In this document: one piece after another, positions 42,812 through 51,710 of the stretch
Numbering within the stretch: the first letter of the stretch is position 1
Layout: each line of letters begins with the position of its first letter
Source of the DNA: Streptomyces sp. DH37
Lineage (GTDB): Bacteria; Actinomycetota; Actinomycetes; Streptomycetales; Streptomycetaceae
DNA length: 64,000 nucleotides
Direction: 5' to 3'
NCBI RefSeq assembly: GCF_029813835.1
Contig: NZ_JARVKV010000004.1
Coordinates: forward strand, 150,932-214,931
The notes under the pieces: model-generated
What the model was told of the DNA's origin: nothing
The model's input: only the letters and a program-made list of their open reading frames with translations
Database searches by the model: none
Position numbers and translations under genes: made by a program

Positions 42812-43795
42812 TCAGGCCAGGGCGGGCTCCTCCAGCGTCAGGGTGCGCGCGTCGGCGTCCAGGGCGGCGCGCACGCCGAGCGGCACGGTCAGGGTCGAGG
42901 GGCCGTGGCCGAAGCCCAGCTCCTCCACCACCGGGACGCCCAGCGGGGCGAGCCGGTCCAGCAGCACGGCGCGGACGTCCTCGTACGGGCCGCAGTCGTG
43001 CCAGGAGCCCAGCACGACGCCCGCCACGTCGTCCAGCGCCCCGGCGCGCAGCAGGTGGGTGAGGTAGCCGTCGAGGCGGTACGGCTGCTCCCCGACGTCC
43101 TCCAGCAGCAGGATGCCTCCCCCCTCCCCCGGCGGGGGGACCCCCACCGCGCGCACGGCGTCGCACCCCGGCACGCCGAGTTCAGCGGCCAGCAGCGACA
43201 GGCAGCCGCCGAAGGTGGTGCCGCAGGCCCGGCCGGGCACCATCGTGCGGGCGGTCGGGGAGGTGATCGCCATGGCCGTCTCCGGCCGGAAGAGGGTGCG
43301 GCGCAGATGCTCCTGGGTGCCGGCGTCCTTGAGGAAGGAGACGGTGGCGGGCATGGGGCCGTGCAGGGTGGCCAGGCCCAGCCGGGCCGCGAACGCCTCG
43401 TGCAGCACGGTCAGGTCGCTGTAGCCGACGAAGAGCTTGGGGCCGGCCGCCCGCATCGCCTCCCAGTCGGCCAGGTCCACCATCCGCTGGACGCCGTAGC
43501 CGCCGCGCGCGGCGAGGACCGCGGCGACGGACGGGTCGCACCAGGCGTCGGTCAGGTCGCGGGCGCGGTCGGCGTCGGTGCCCGCCAGGTGGTGCAGGCG
43601 CGGGTGGGTGTCCAGGACGTGCGGCATGACCACCGGGTCCAGGTCCCAGCCGCGCAGCACGTCCACGCCCGCGTCCAGCCGCTCGCGGGGCACGGGCCCG
43701 CTGGGCGCCACGATCGCCACCCGGTCGCCGGGGCGCAGCCGCCGGGGCCGGGTGAGGGAGGGGCGCGGGGACCGGGCGGACGGGGTGCGCGTCAC
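42812..43795 (-). CDS. LD-carboxypeptidase (S66 muramoyl-tetrapeptide carboxypeptidase)
   Basis: 327 aa. Cytoplasmic peptidase that trims the terminal D-Ala from recycled muramyl tetrapeptides. Motifs: VAIVAPSGPVPRERLDAG at the N-terminus, the nucleophile Ser in KLFVGYSDLTVLH, AARGGYGVQRMVDLADW, and the C-terminal GFGHGPSTLTVPLGVRAALD (catalytic His). The start is GTG 43795, overlapping the stop of the S9 peptidase gene by GTGA, so the pair is coupled. Confidence 0.92.
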   Translation of the reverse strand: MTRTPSARSPRPSLTRPRRLRPGDRVAIVAPSGPVPRERLDAGVDVLRGWDLDPVVMPHVLDTHPRLHHLAGTDADRARDLTDAWCDPSVAAVLAARGGYGVQRMVDLADWEAMRAAGPKLFVGYSDLTVLHEAFAARLGLATLHGPMPATVSFLKDAGTQEHLRRTLFRPETAMAITSPTARTMVPGRACGTTFGGCLSLLAAELGVPGCDAVRAVGVPPPGEGGGILLLEDVGEQPYRLDGYLTHLLRAGALDDVAGVVLGSWHDCGPYEDVRAVLLDRLAPLGVPVVEELGFGHGPSTLTVPLGVRAALDADARTLTLEEPALA

Positions 43796-45807
43796 GGGGT
43801 GAGCTCCAGCCTGGGGACGTCCGGGCGGTCGAAGCCGAAGACCTGTGCGTACAGGGAGAGTTCGGACTCCACGGCCCTGGTGATGGTCTCCGCCCTGCGG
43901 AAGCCGTGGCTCTCGCCCTCGAAGGCGAGGTACGCGTGCGGCACCCCGCGCCCGGCGACCTCGGCCAGGAAGCGGTCGCACTGGGCGGGCGGGCAGATCA
44001 CGTCGTCCAGGCCCTGGAGCAGCAGGAAGGGCGCGGTGACGCGGTCGGCGTGGTGGACGGGCGAGCGGTCGCGGTAGCGCTCGGGGTGCTCCTCGGCGCG
44101 GCCGACGAGGGAGACCAGGTACTGGGACTCGAAGTCGTGGGTCTCGCCGGTCGCCCAGCCCGCCAGGTCCAGGATCGGGTAGCTGATCGTCCCGCAGGCG
44201 TAGAGGCCCTCGGTCAGCGGCGAGGTGAGGGAGACCGCGGTGGTCCAGCCGCCCGCGCTGCCGCCGCGTATGGCGAGCCGGGCGGGGTCGGCGGTGCCGT
44301 CGGCGGCCAGGGCGCGGGCGACGGCGGCGCAGTCCTCGACGTCGACCACGCCCCACCGCTCCCGCAGCCGCTCGCGGTAGGCGCGGCCGTAGCCCGCCGA
44401 GCCGCCGTAGTTCACCTCGGCGACGCCGATGCCGCGCGAGGTGAAGTAGGCGATCTCCAGGTCCAGGACGAGCGGCGCCCGCCCGGTGGGCCCGCCGTGG
44501 GCCCAGACGACGTACGGCGGCAGCTCGCCGTCGGGGGCCTCGGCGGCGGGGTGGCGCGGCGGGTACAGGTGGGCGTGGATCTCGCGTCCGTCCGGTCCGC
44601 GGAAGACGCGCTCGGCGGGGACGGGGTAGTACGCCGGGTCCACCAGGTCGGTGTGCCCGGCGCCGACGACCAGGGCGTGGCCGGTGCGGGTGTCCAGCTC
44701 CACGACCTCGTACGCGCTGTGCGGGCTCGCGGCGACGCCGACGACGCGGGTGCCCGCGGCGGTCAGCGCCGGGGCCCACTCGGTCCACGGGCCGGGGGCG
44801 TCCGCCAGTTCGCCGGTGGCCGGGTCCAGGATGCCCAGGCGCAGGGAGCCGCGGCCGTGCAGGACGGCGACCGTGCCGTCCTCCAGCGGCTCGAACCACC
44901 GGTGGCCGATCTTCCACAGCGGTCCGCCGAACTCCTCCTCGCGCGGGCACAGGGCGGTGCTCCCCGCCGCGGCTCCGCCCGCCCCGACGTCCAGGCGGTA
45001 CAGGTTCCACCAGCCGCTCGCGTCGCCGCTGTACAGCAGCGAGCCGTCCGCGCCCCAGTCGGCCTGCGCCACCGACTCCCGCGCTCCCCCGGCGACGGCC
45101 CGCACGTTCGCGAGGCCGCCGTCGGCGGTGACGTCGGCGAGGCGGACGACCGTGCCGTCCCAGGGCATCCGGGGGTGGTCCCAGGTCAGCCACGCCGCGT
45201 GCCGCCCGTCCGGGGAGAGCCGGGGGCCGGTGGTGAACCGGTCGGCGCCGTCGGTCAGTTCGCGCACCCGGGAGCGGTCCGCTGCGGCCGAGCCGTCCAG
45301 GGGAACGGCCGCGATCACCCGGCGTACGTCGGTGGGCCGCTCCCCGGTGAACTCCTCCAGCACGCACCACACCTCGTCCCGCCCGGCCGGCACCACCGGG
45401 TCGGCCCAGCGCAGCCCCTCGCCGATTGGCGAGACGGGGGTGAGGGGGCGCGGCCCGGCGCCGGGGGCGTCCGGCTCGAAGGCGTACATCCGCTGGTCGG
45501 CGTGGTGGACGAAGACGATCAGCGGACCGCCCGTCTCGCGCGCCGTCCCGGCCCAGGGGCGTCCGCCGTACTCGATCACCCGGCTGCGGACGTTCCACGG
45601 TCCGGGCAGCACCGACTCGGCGGGGCCCGCCCCGTCCGGGCGCAGCCGCATCAGGGCCCGGCGCCCGCCCTCGGCGGGGCGGGGCTCGGTCCACCACACC
45701 TCCGGGCCGACGGTGCCCACGTACTCGGGGTGTCCGTCGTGCGCGGCGACCAGGCGGGCGTCGATCGGGGACTCCCAGGTGCCGTAGGGGGCGGTGGCGG
45801 GCGTCAT
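43792..45807 (-). CDS. S9-family prolyl oligopeptidase / acylaminoacyl-peptidase
   Basis: 671 aa. A beta-propeller-type N-terminal domain (about 1-390) is followed by an alpha/beta-hydrolase domain. The catalytic Ser is in IRGGSAGGWTTAV, the Asp in LLQGLDDVICPPAQ and the His in EGESHGFRRAET. GGSAGYGRAYRERL marks the oxyanion region. It releases short peptides or N-acyl amino acids in the cytoplasm. The 3' end overlaps the LD-carboxypeptidase gene. With the neighbouring M20 and M55 peptidase genes it forms a four-gene peptidase run. Confidence 0.93.
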   Translation of the reverse strand: MTPATAPYGTWESPIDARLVAAHDGHPEYVGTVGPEVWWTEPRPAEGGRRALMRLRPDGAGPAESVLPGPWNVRSRVIEYGGRPWAGTARETGGPLIVFVHHADQRMYAFEPDAPGAGPRPLTPVSPIGEGLRWADPVVPAGRDEVWCVLEEFTGERPTDVRRVIAAVPLDGSAAADRSRVRELTDGADRFTTGPRLSPDGRHAAWLTWDHPRMPWDGTVVRLADVTADGGLANVRAVAGGARESVAQADWGADGSLLYSGDASGWWNLYRLDVGAGGAAAGSTALCPREEEFGGPLWKIGHRWFEPLEDGTVAVLHGRGSLRLGILDPATGELADAPGPWTEWAPALTAAGTRVVGVAASPHSAYEVVELDTRTGHALVVGAGHTDLVDPAYYPVPAERVFRGPDGREIHAHLYPPRHPAAEAPDGELPPYVVWAHGGPTGRAPLVLDLEIAYFTSRGIGVAEVNYGGSAGYGRAYRERLRERWGVVDVEDCAAVARALAADGTADPARLAIRGGSAGGWTTAVSLTSPLTEGLYACGTISYPILDLAGWATGETHDFESQYLVSLVGRAEEHPERYRDRSPVHHADRVTAPFLLLQGLDDVICPPAQCDRFLAEVAGRGVPHAYLAFEGESHGFRRAETITRAVESELSLYAQVFGFDRPDVPRLELTP

Positions 45808-45911
45808 CGGGTGCTGCTCCTCGCGGGCTGGGCTCGTCGGGGCTCGTCAGGACTTGTCGGGGCTCGTCCGGATGCTGCGGGACGGTGCGGGACGGGTTCC
45901 CGCGGGGCCGG

Positions 45912-47240
45912 TCAGAGGGTGAACAGGGCGCGGTCCATGACCCGTACGCCGAAGTGCAGGGCGTCGACGGGGACGCGCTCGTCGACGCCGTGGAACATCG
46001 CCTGGTAGTTCAGGCCCTCGGGGAGCCTCAGCGGTGTGAAGCCGTAGCCCACGATGCCCAGCGACGCGAACTGCTTGGCGTCGGTGCCGCCCGTCATGCA
46101 GAACGGGATGACGTGGGCGCCGGGGTCGAAGTGCTCCAGGGACTCGCGCAGCACGGCGAAGGTGCGGGAGTCCACCGGCGCCTCCAGGGCCGGGCCGCGG
46201 TGGTAGAACTCCCAGTCCACGTCCGGGCCGGTGAGTTCGTCCACGGTGGCGGTGAACTCCTCCTCGGTGCCGGGGAGCATCCGCCCGTCCACGTACGCGG
46301 TGGCGCTGCCGGGGATGACGTTGATCTTGTAGCCGGCCTTGAGGCCGGTGGGGGCGGAGCTGTTGCGCACGGTGGCCTCGACCAGCTTGGCGGACGGGCC
46401 GAGCTTGGCCAGCAGGGCGTCCACGTCGAAGTCGGGGGCGTCGAAGTCGGGGGCGTCCAGCCCGTTGAGCCGGGACAGCTCGGTGAGGGCGGCGCGGACG
46501 GTCTTCGACAGCCGCACCGGCCAGGTGTGCTCGCCGACGCGGTGCACCGCGGCGGCCAGCCGGCTCACCGCGTTGGCGCGGTTGACCTTGGAGCCGTGCC
46601 CGGCCCGGCCGGTGGCGGTGAACTGCATCCAGGCGGTGCCGCGCTCGCCCGCCGCGATCGGGTAGAGCTGCAGGCCGCCTCCGGCGTGGAAGGTGTAGGC
46701 GCCCGACTCGCTTATCCCCTCGGTGCAGCCCTCGAACAGCTCGGGGTGCTCGCGGGTGAGGAAGTCGGCGCCGTACTGGCCGGTGTCCTCCTCGTCGGCG
46801 GTGAAGGCGAGGACGATGTCGCGGCGGGGGCGCACCCCGGCCCTCGCCCATGCGCGGACGGTGGCCAGGACGATCGCGTCGGCGTTCTTCATGTCGACCG
46901 CGCCGCGGCCCCAGACCACACCGTCGCGGACCTCGCCGGAGAAGGGGTGGACGGTCCAGTCGGCGGGCTCGGCGGGCACGACGTCCAGGTGGCCGTGGAC
47001 GAGCAGCGCGTCGGCGGACGGGTCGGTGCCCTCGATGCGGGCGACGACGTTGGTGCGGCCGCGGACCTTCTCCAGCACCACCGGCTCGATCCCGGCGTCG
47101 GCCAGCTTCCCGGCGACGTACTCGGCGGCCTTCCGCTCGGTGCCGTCGCCGTTGCCGAGGTTGACGGAGTCGATGCGGATCAGCTCGGAGGTGAAGGCGA
47201 CCACCTCGTCCAGGGCCCGGTTGTCGATGCGCTCAGCCAT
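45912..47240 (-). CDS. M20-family metallopeptidase
   Basis: 442 aa. Zinc exopeptidase: LLVHGHLDVVPAEPADWTVHPF (ligand His and Asp), WGRGAVDMKNADAIVL (bridging Asp), FTADEEDTGQYGADFL (catalytic Glu-Glu) and the late His in CMTGGTDAKQFASLGI. The dimerisation domain lies between (GSKVNRANAVSRLAAAVH). Members cleave dipeptides, acylated amino acids or peptidoglycan-derived peptides; the sub-type is unclear. ATG 47240 has GTGGAGGAG upstream. It overlaps the M55 gene by eight bases. Confidence 0.93.
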   Translation of the reverse strand: MAERIDNRALDEVVAFTSELIRIDSVNLGNGDGTERKAAEYVAGKLADAGIEPVVLEKVRGRTNVVARIEGTDPSADALLVHGHLDVVPAEPADWTVHPFSGEVRDGVVWGRGAVDMKNADAIVLATVRAWARAGVRPRRDIVLAFTADEEDTGQYGADFLTREHPELFEGCTEGISESGAYTFHAGGGLQLYPIAAGERGTAWMQFTATGRAGHGSKVNRANAVSRLAAAVHRVGEHTWPVRLSKTVRAALTELSRLNGLDAPDFDAPDFDVDALLAKLGPSAKLVEATVRNSSAPTGLKAGYKINVIPGSATAYVDGRMLPGTEEEFTATVDELTGPDVDWEFYHRGPALEAPVDSRTFAVLRESLEHFDPGAHVIPFCMTGGTDAKQFASLGIVGYGFTPLRLPEGLNYQAMFHGVDERVPVDALHFGVRVMDRALFTL

Positions 47241-48069
47241 ACTGCTCCTCCACTGCGGCAGAGACGACGGTGGTGACCGCCTTGAAGGTGCGGATCCCCT
47301 CGTACATGGACGGCGATGTGTACGCCACCCGGCGCTCACCCGTCTGCTCCACGCCGGGCACGACCGTGGCGGCGCCGGCCAGGTGCTCGGCGTCGAACTC
47401 GACCTCGACCGTGCGGGACCGCGGTCCGGCGGGCTCGTGGCGCACCGCCAGCGCGACCGCCTCCTCGGCCGCCGCGCGGATGTCGGCGGCGGTGCGGGCG
47501 GGGGTGCGGCAGACGGCGGCGTAGCGGGAGACGTAGTCCTTGACGGCGACGCCGCGCGCGTCGGGGGCGTAGCCGCGGGCGTCGGCGCAGGTGCGGTCGT
47601 CGCCGGTGACCAGCACGACGGGAACGCCGTACTCGGCGACCACCGCGGCGTTGAGGCGTCCCTCGCTGGCCCGCTCGCCGTCCAGCCACACGCCGGTGAT
47701 GGAGTTGGCGAGGTAGGTGTGGGCCAGGACGCCTTCGGCGCCGGCGCCCGTGTGGTAGCCGACGAAGGCGATGCCGTCCACGTCGCCGTGCTGGACGCCC
47801 TCGACCATGCTGAGGGACTTGTGCCGGCCGGTGAGCATCTGGGCGCGGTCGTCCAGCTTCTCCAGCAGCAGGTTGCGCATGGTCCAGTGGGCCTCGTTGA
47901 CCAGCACCTCGTCCGCGCCGCCGGCGAGGAAGCCGGCGATCGCCGCGTTCACGTCGGAGGTGAACATCGGCCGGCAGCGTTCCCACTGCGGGGTCCCCGG
48001 CAGGACGTCGGCGGGCCAGGTCACCCCCGTGGCGCCCTCCATGTCGGCGCTGATGAGGATCTTCGTCAT
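47233..48069 (-). CDS. M55-family D-aminopeptidase (DppA-like)
   Basis: 278 aa. DppA-type zinc D-aminopeptidase, which removes D-amino acids from D-Ala-D-Ala-type peptides. The N-terminus KILISADMEGATGV has the metal-ligand Asp and Glu. NEAHWTMRNLL, GIAFVGYHTGAGAEGVLAHTY and GVPVVLVTGDDRTC hold further ligands and the catalytic cluster. The start ATG 48069 gives the standard self-compartmentalising subunit. It is transcribed with the downstream M20 peptidase, which suggests a joint role in D-amino-acid or cell-wall peptide recycling. Confidence 0.93.
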   Translation of the reverse strand: MTKILISADMEGATGVTWPADVLPGTPQWERCRPMFTSDVNAAIAGFLAGGADEVLVNEAHWTMRNLLLEKLDDRAQMLTGRHKSLSMVEGVQHGDVDGIAFVGYHTGAGAEGVLAHTYLANSITGVWLDGERASEGRLNAAVVAEYGVPVVLVTGDDRTCADARGYAPDARGVAVKDYVSRYAAVCRTPARTAADIRAAAEEAVALAVRHEPAGPRSRTVEVEFDAEHLAGAATVVPGVEQTGERRVAYTSPSMYEGIRTFKAVTTVVSAAVEEQYG

Positions 48070-48154
48070 GGAAGGCCACGTTACGCGCCGCCCGGGCGGG
48101 GCCAAAGACCCGGGGGGCCGCGGGGAACGATGTCACCGGTCCAGACCTGTGGCG

Positions 48155-48928
48155 TCAGTCGCCGCGGCCCACCACCAGCCAGTTCGACGGGAGGTCGAGC
48201 CGCGAGCCGTCCGGTTCGAACTCCGTTGTGGACAGCGGGAGGGAGCCGCCGGCGAGCACCCGCAGCCCGGCCGCGGCGAACGGCTCGGCCAGTTCGGACA
48301 GCTCCGCCGATCCTCCGCCGGCGCCCTCCGGGCCGACCGGGGCGACGGGCCCTTCGGAGGTGTGCGACATGTGTGACATGTGCGGCAGGTCCGACAGGCC
48401 GGGCGAGTCGAGGGGGCCGGGCAGGTCGGCGGGGTGCGCGGCGCCGGCTCCCCGCGCCAGGGCCGCGCGGGCGGCGGGGGCGGCCTCCACCACGAAGGCG
48501 CGGCCGCGTTCGCCGACGAGCGCGGCGACGGACTCGGCGACGCGCGGACGGCTGCCGGGCCCGCCGCGCTGGAGGACGCCGCGCAGGTAGACGTTGGCGT
48601 CGCCCAGTTCGTCGTGCAGCCGCCGCATCGCGCCGGGATCGGCGGCGTCGAGCTGCCGGAAGTCGGGGGCGGAGCGGCCGCCCTCGCCCTCCCCCACCAC
48701 CGTCCGGGCGCGGTCGAGGACGGCGTCCGAGCGGTCGATCCCGACGCACGGGTGGAAGCGTCCGGCCAGGAAGACCGTCTGGGCGCCGTTGCCGCAGTCG
48801 GCGTCGACCAGCGGCAGGTCCGGGGCGAAGTACTTCTCGAAGATCGGCATGTGCACGGCGGCCGTGATCGCGGGGTCGGTGCTCCAGATGCCCTGCGAGG
48901 AGCCGCCGTCTTCGAGCGTGGCGTTCAC
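48155..48928 (-). CDS. SAM-dependent methyltransferase-fold protein
   Basis: 257 aa. The SAM fold begins LVDADCGNGAQTVFLAGRFHPCVGIDRSDAVLDRAR (motif I with DADCGNG, then GIDRSD) and continues with DFRQLDAADPGAMRRLHDEL, NVYLRGVLQRGGPGSRPRVAESVAALV. A low-complexity linker HMSHMSHTSEG precedes the C-terminal strand. The target is unknown. The start is GTG 48928, with GGAGAGA upstream. The DxDCGNG motif is a variant of the usual DxGCGxG, so binding should be tested before assuming activity. Confidence 0.8.
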   Translation of the reverse strand: MNATLEDGGSSQGIWSTDPAITAAVHMPIFEKYFAPDLPLVDADCGNGAQTVFLAGRFHPCVGIDRSDAVLDRARTVVGEGEGGRSAPDFRQLDAADPGAMRRLHDELGDANVYLRGVLQRGGPGSRPRVAESVAALVGERGRAFVVEAAPAARAALARGAGAAHPADLPGPLDSPGLSDLPHMSHMSHTSEGPVAPVGPEGAGGGSAELSELAEPFAAAGLRVLAGGSLPLSTTEFEPDGSRLDLPSNWLVVGRGD

Positions 48929-49055
48929 GGGGGTCTCTCCCTCTTCGGTCTTCGGGCCGCGGGATACGGCCGCCGGGAGAGTCCCGCCTACCCCGTCCGG
49001 CGCGGTTCGTGCATCCGGGTGCGCCCCGCCCGGCCGGCGGCGGCGCGCCGGGCGG

Positions 49056-49514
49056 TCAGGCGCCCGCGCGGCCTTCGGTCTCGGCGGCGAGGTTGGCGAG
49101 CAGCTCGTCGTAGATGCGGGCGAGCCCCTTGGGCGCGAAGGTGCGCTCGAAGAAGCCGCCGACGCCGCCCGCGCCCTTCCAGGTGGTGGTGACGGTGACC
49201 CGCGCGGTGCCCTCGGCCGCCCCCGGGGTGACGGTCCAGGTGGTGACCATGGAGGAGTTGCGGTCACGCTCGACCAGCTGTCCCTCCATCGGCTCGTCCA
49301 CCTCCAGAAGGCAGTCGCGCACCCGCTTGGAGGTCGCCTGGAGCTTCCAGTGGACGAGCGTGCCCTTGCCGTCGCCGCCCTCGCGCACCTCGTACTCGCT
49401 GAACTGCCCGGGCAGCAGCCTGCCCCGGGTTCCGCTGTAGTCGGCGAGCGCGTCGAACACGTCGTCCGGGTGGGCCGCGATCTCGCGCTGCGTGGTGGTC
49501 TCGACCTGCGCCAT
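49056..49514 (-). CDS. SRPBCC (START-like) domain protein
   Basis: 152 aa with the polyketide-cyclase/START fold: AHPDDVFDALADYSGTRGRLLPG, then YEVREGGDGKGTLVHWKLQ, TTWTVTPGAAEGTARVTVTTTWKG and FFERTFAPKGLARIYDELLANL, the C-terminal helix that closes the ligand cavity. These proteins bind hydrophobic small molecules; the ligand is unknown. AGGAGG precedes the ATG at 49514. It is divergent from the radical SAM gene; the LexA-type box lies in the shared intergenic segment, about 100 bp from this start. Confidence 0.88.
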   Translation of the reverse strand: MAQVETTTQREIAAHPDDVFDALADYSGTRGRLLPGQFSEYEVREGGDGKGTLVHWKLQATSKRVRDCLLEVDEPMEGQLVERDRNSSMVTTWTVTPGAAEGTARVTVTTTWKGAGGVGGFFERTFAPKGLARIYDELLANLAAETEGRAGA

Positions 49515-49614
49515 GGCTCCTCCTGGGTGGTCCGCTGACCGGCCGTCACACCGGCCGCTCCCGCAAGCCAACCACCCGCGGCGCGCCCGCCCAAATCGGG
49601 GTTACCGCGAAGGG

Positions 49615-49626
49615 GAACAGATGTTC
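49615..49626 (+). promoter_or_regulatory. LexA (SOS) box candidate
   Basis: GAACAGATGTTC is a perfect palindrome with the GAAC-N4-GTTC core of Gram-positive LexA sites. It lies 30 nt before the start of the radical SAM gene, close enough to overlap its promoter. Confidence 0.6.
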
Positions 49627-49655
49627 TATTCTTGTGGCCGGAGCGAGGAGGTCGC

Positions 49656-50693
49656 ATGCGCTGGGACAATCTGCACCAGGACGGACCGGACGCGAACGGC
49701 GCCGCGGCCGCCCTCTTCGGCGCCGGCGTGGTGACCCGCACGGTCGACACCCCCGAGTTCCGGGGCGTCACCTTCCACGAGGTGCGGGCCCGTTCGATCA
49801 TCAACCGGGTGCCCGGCGCCTCCCGGATGCCGTTCGAGTGGACCGTCAACCCCTACCGGGGCTGCTCCCACGCCTGCGTGTACTGCTTCGCCCGCCGCAG
49901 CCACGGCTATCTGGACCTGGACACCGGGGTCGGCTTCGACACCCAGATCGTGGTGAAGACCAACGCCGACCGGCTGCTGCGCCGGGAGCTGTCCTCCCCC
50001 CGCTGGCTGGGTCACCACATAGCCATGGGCACCAACGTCGACTGCTACCAGCGCGCCGAGGGCCGCTACCGGCTGATGCCCGGCATCCTGGCCGCCCTGC
50101 GCGACCACGCCAACCCCTTCTCCCTCCTCACCAAGGGCACCCTGATCCTGCGCGACCTGGAGCTGCTGCGCTCGGCCAGCGCCGTGGCGGAGGTGGGGAT
50201 ATCGGTGTCGGTGGCCTTCCTGGACGAGGAGCTGTGGCGCACGGTCGAGCCCGGCACCCCCGCCCCCGAGCGGCGGCTGGACGTGGTGCGCACCCTGGGC
50301 GAGCACGGCATCGGCTGCGGCGTGCTGATGGCCCCGGTGATCCCGTTCCTCTCCGACAGCCCCGCCCAGCTCCGCGCGACGGTGCGGGCGATCGCGGCGG
50401 CGGGCGCGACCTCGGTCACGCCGCTCGCCCTGCACCTGCGGCCGGGCGCGCGCGAGTGGTTCACGGCCTGGCTGGCCCGGCACCACCCGGGGCTGGTGGG
50501 CCACTACGAGCGGCTGTACGCCGAGGGCGCCTACGCCCCGAAGTGGTACCAGCGCCGGATCACCCGGCAGGTGCACGAACTGGCCGAGGAGTACGGCATC
50601 GGGCCGTCCCGGCCGGGTGCGCACCGGGGCGTCGTCGCACCGCGGTGCGCGCCCGAGCCCGACCCGGGCCCGACCCAGCTCACCCTGCTGTGA
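49656..50693 (+). CDS. Rv2578c-family radical SAM protein
   Basis: 345 aa. The iron-sulfur cluster motif lies in RGCSHACVYCFARRSHGY (CxxxCxxC, Cys at about residues 70, 74 and 77), followed by a TIM-barrel with LMPGILAALRDHANPFSLLTKGTLILRDL. Radical SAM enzymes of this family resemble spore-photoproduct lyase-like repair proteins in fold; the exact reaction is unknown. GAGGAG precedes ATG 49656. Upstream is a perfect LexA-type box, matching the DNA-damage-inducible behaviour I recall for mycobacterial Rv2578c. The 3' end overlaps the convergent GNAT gene by 14 bases. Confidence 0.9.
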   Translation: MRWDNLHQDGPDANGAAAALFGAGVVTRTVDTPEFRGVTFHEVRARSIINRVPGASRMPFEWTVNPYRGCSHACVYCFARRSHGYLDLDTGVGFDTQIVVKTNADRLLRRELSSPRWLGHHIAMGTNVDCYQRAEGRYRLMPGILAALRDHANPFSLLTKGTLILRDLELLRSASAVAEVGISVSVAFLDEELWRTVEPGTPAPERRLDVVRTLGEHGIGCGVLMAPVIPFLSDSPAQLRATVRAIAAAGATSVTPLALHLRPGAREWFTAWLARHHPGLVGHYERLYAEGAYAPKWYQRRITRQVHELAEEYGIGPSRPGAHRGVVAPRCAPEPDPGPTQLTLL

Positions 50694-51228
50694 GGAGCTC
50701 CCGCACGTAGCGCACCTCCGCCACGGGCGCCCCTCCCGCGTCGGAGGACTCCTCGGCCCCGTCCGGCGCGAAGCCCGCCGCCTCGTAGAAGCGCCGGGCG
50801 CGTACGTTGCCCTCCACCACCCACAGCAGCAGCCGGGGCACACGGCGCGCGACCGACCGCCGCACCACCTCGTCCAGCAGCGTGCGCCCGATGCCCGTGC
50901 CGATGCGCTCCGGCTCGGCGTACAGGGCGTACAGCTCGCCGCCGCACCCGCCCCCTTCACCGCCGTCCCCGCGGTACGGCCCGAAGGCGGCCCAGCCGGC
51001 GACGCGGCCGTCGCCGTCCACCGCGACCAGGTCGGTGACCGTCCCGCGCGTCGCGGCGAAGTCCTCCCGGCGCCGGGCGGCGTACGCGGCGGCGTCCAGC
51101 CCCTCCAGGTACTCCCGGGGCATCAGCCCCCGGTACGCGTGCCGCCATCCCCGCACCCGCAGCGCCGCCACGGCCTCCAGGTCCGCCTCGGCCGCCTCCC
51201 GTACGCGCACGGGCCCCTCTCCGTTCAC
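50680..51228 (-). CDS. GNAT-family N-acetyltransferase
   Basis: 182 aa. GNAT fold: VRVREAAEADLEAVAALRVRGWRHAYRGLMP at the N-terminus, then DLVAVDGDGRVAGWAAFGPYRG, the acetyl-CoA motif LYAEPERIGTGIGRTLLDEVVRR and LLWVVEGNVRARRFYEAAGFAPDG, the usual C-terminal strand-helix. The acceptor is unknown. The start is GTG 51228, with GAGGAGG upstream. Convergent and overlapping with the radical SAM gene. Confidence 0.9.
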   Translation of the reverse strand: MNGEGPVRVREAAEADLEAVAALRVRGWRHAYRGLMPREYLEGLDAAAYAARRREDFAATRGTVTDLVAVDGDGRVAGWAAFGPYRGDGGEGGGCGGELYALYAEPERIGTGIGRTLLDEVVRRSVARRVPRLLLWVVEGNVRARRFYEAAGFAPDGAEESSDAGGAPVAEVRYVRELLTAG

Positions 51229-51470
51229 CGGCGCCTCCTCGCCTCCCCCACACGGACGCCTCCACCGGGGTGCGAGGAGACGGTGCAACTCTCTCCCTGC
51301 GTTAGAGTAAACCTGCTCGCCGACACGGTCGGCCTGCTTCCACGCCACCTCCGGGGCCACCGCTCCGTCGTCGTCCGGAGCCTCGGGGGTGGCCGCCCCC
51401 ACACCACACCGCAGACACCGGAAGACCCGCGGTCCGCCGTACGGCGGAGCCGTCGGGGGAAAGGCGCGAG

Positions 51471-51710
51471 ATGGCCGTCTTCAAGCTGCAACTCACGGAT
51501 GGCCGGGAGAGGCTGATCGAGGCCGGACGGGCCGGGCGCACCGCCGACGGCCAGATCGTCATCGAGGACACCGACGCCCTGGGCGTGTGGGACTGCCTGG
51601 AGGAGTACCCGGCCGACCGCGTGGCCGCCGTCTGGCGGCGCGGTCCGGCGGAGAGCGGCATCTACACCTGGATCCCCCAGCCGGTCGAGGGCAGTTGGTG
51701 GAGCTACTGA
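51471..51710 (+). CDS. Small conserved-looking protein of unknown function
   Basis: 79 aa, soluble: MAVFKLQLTDGRERLIEAGRAGRTADGQIVIEDTDALGVWDCLEEYPADRVAAVWRRGP then TWIPQPVEGSWWSY. The balanced composition, compact beta-rich pattern and the C-terminal Trp-Trp-Ser-Tyr suggest a real protein. I do not recognise the family. GGCGCGAG precedes the ATG weakly. It stands alone between the GNAT gene and a 390-bp gene-free stretch. Confidence 0.65.
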   Translation: MAVFKLQLTDGRERLIEAGRAGRTADGQIVIEDTDALGVWDCLEEYPADRVAAVWRRGPAESGIYTWIPQPVEGSWWSY

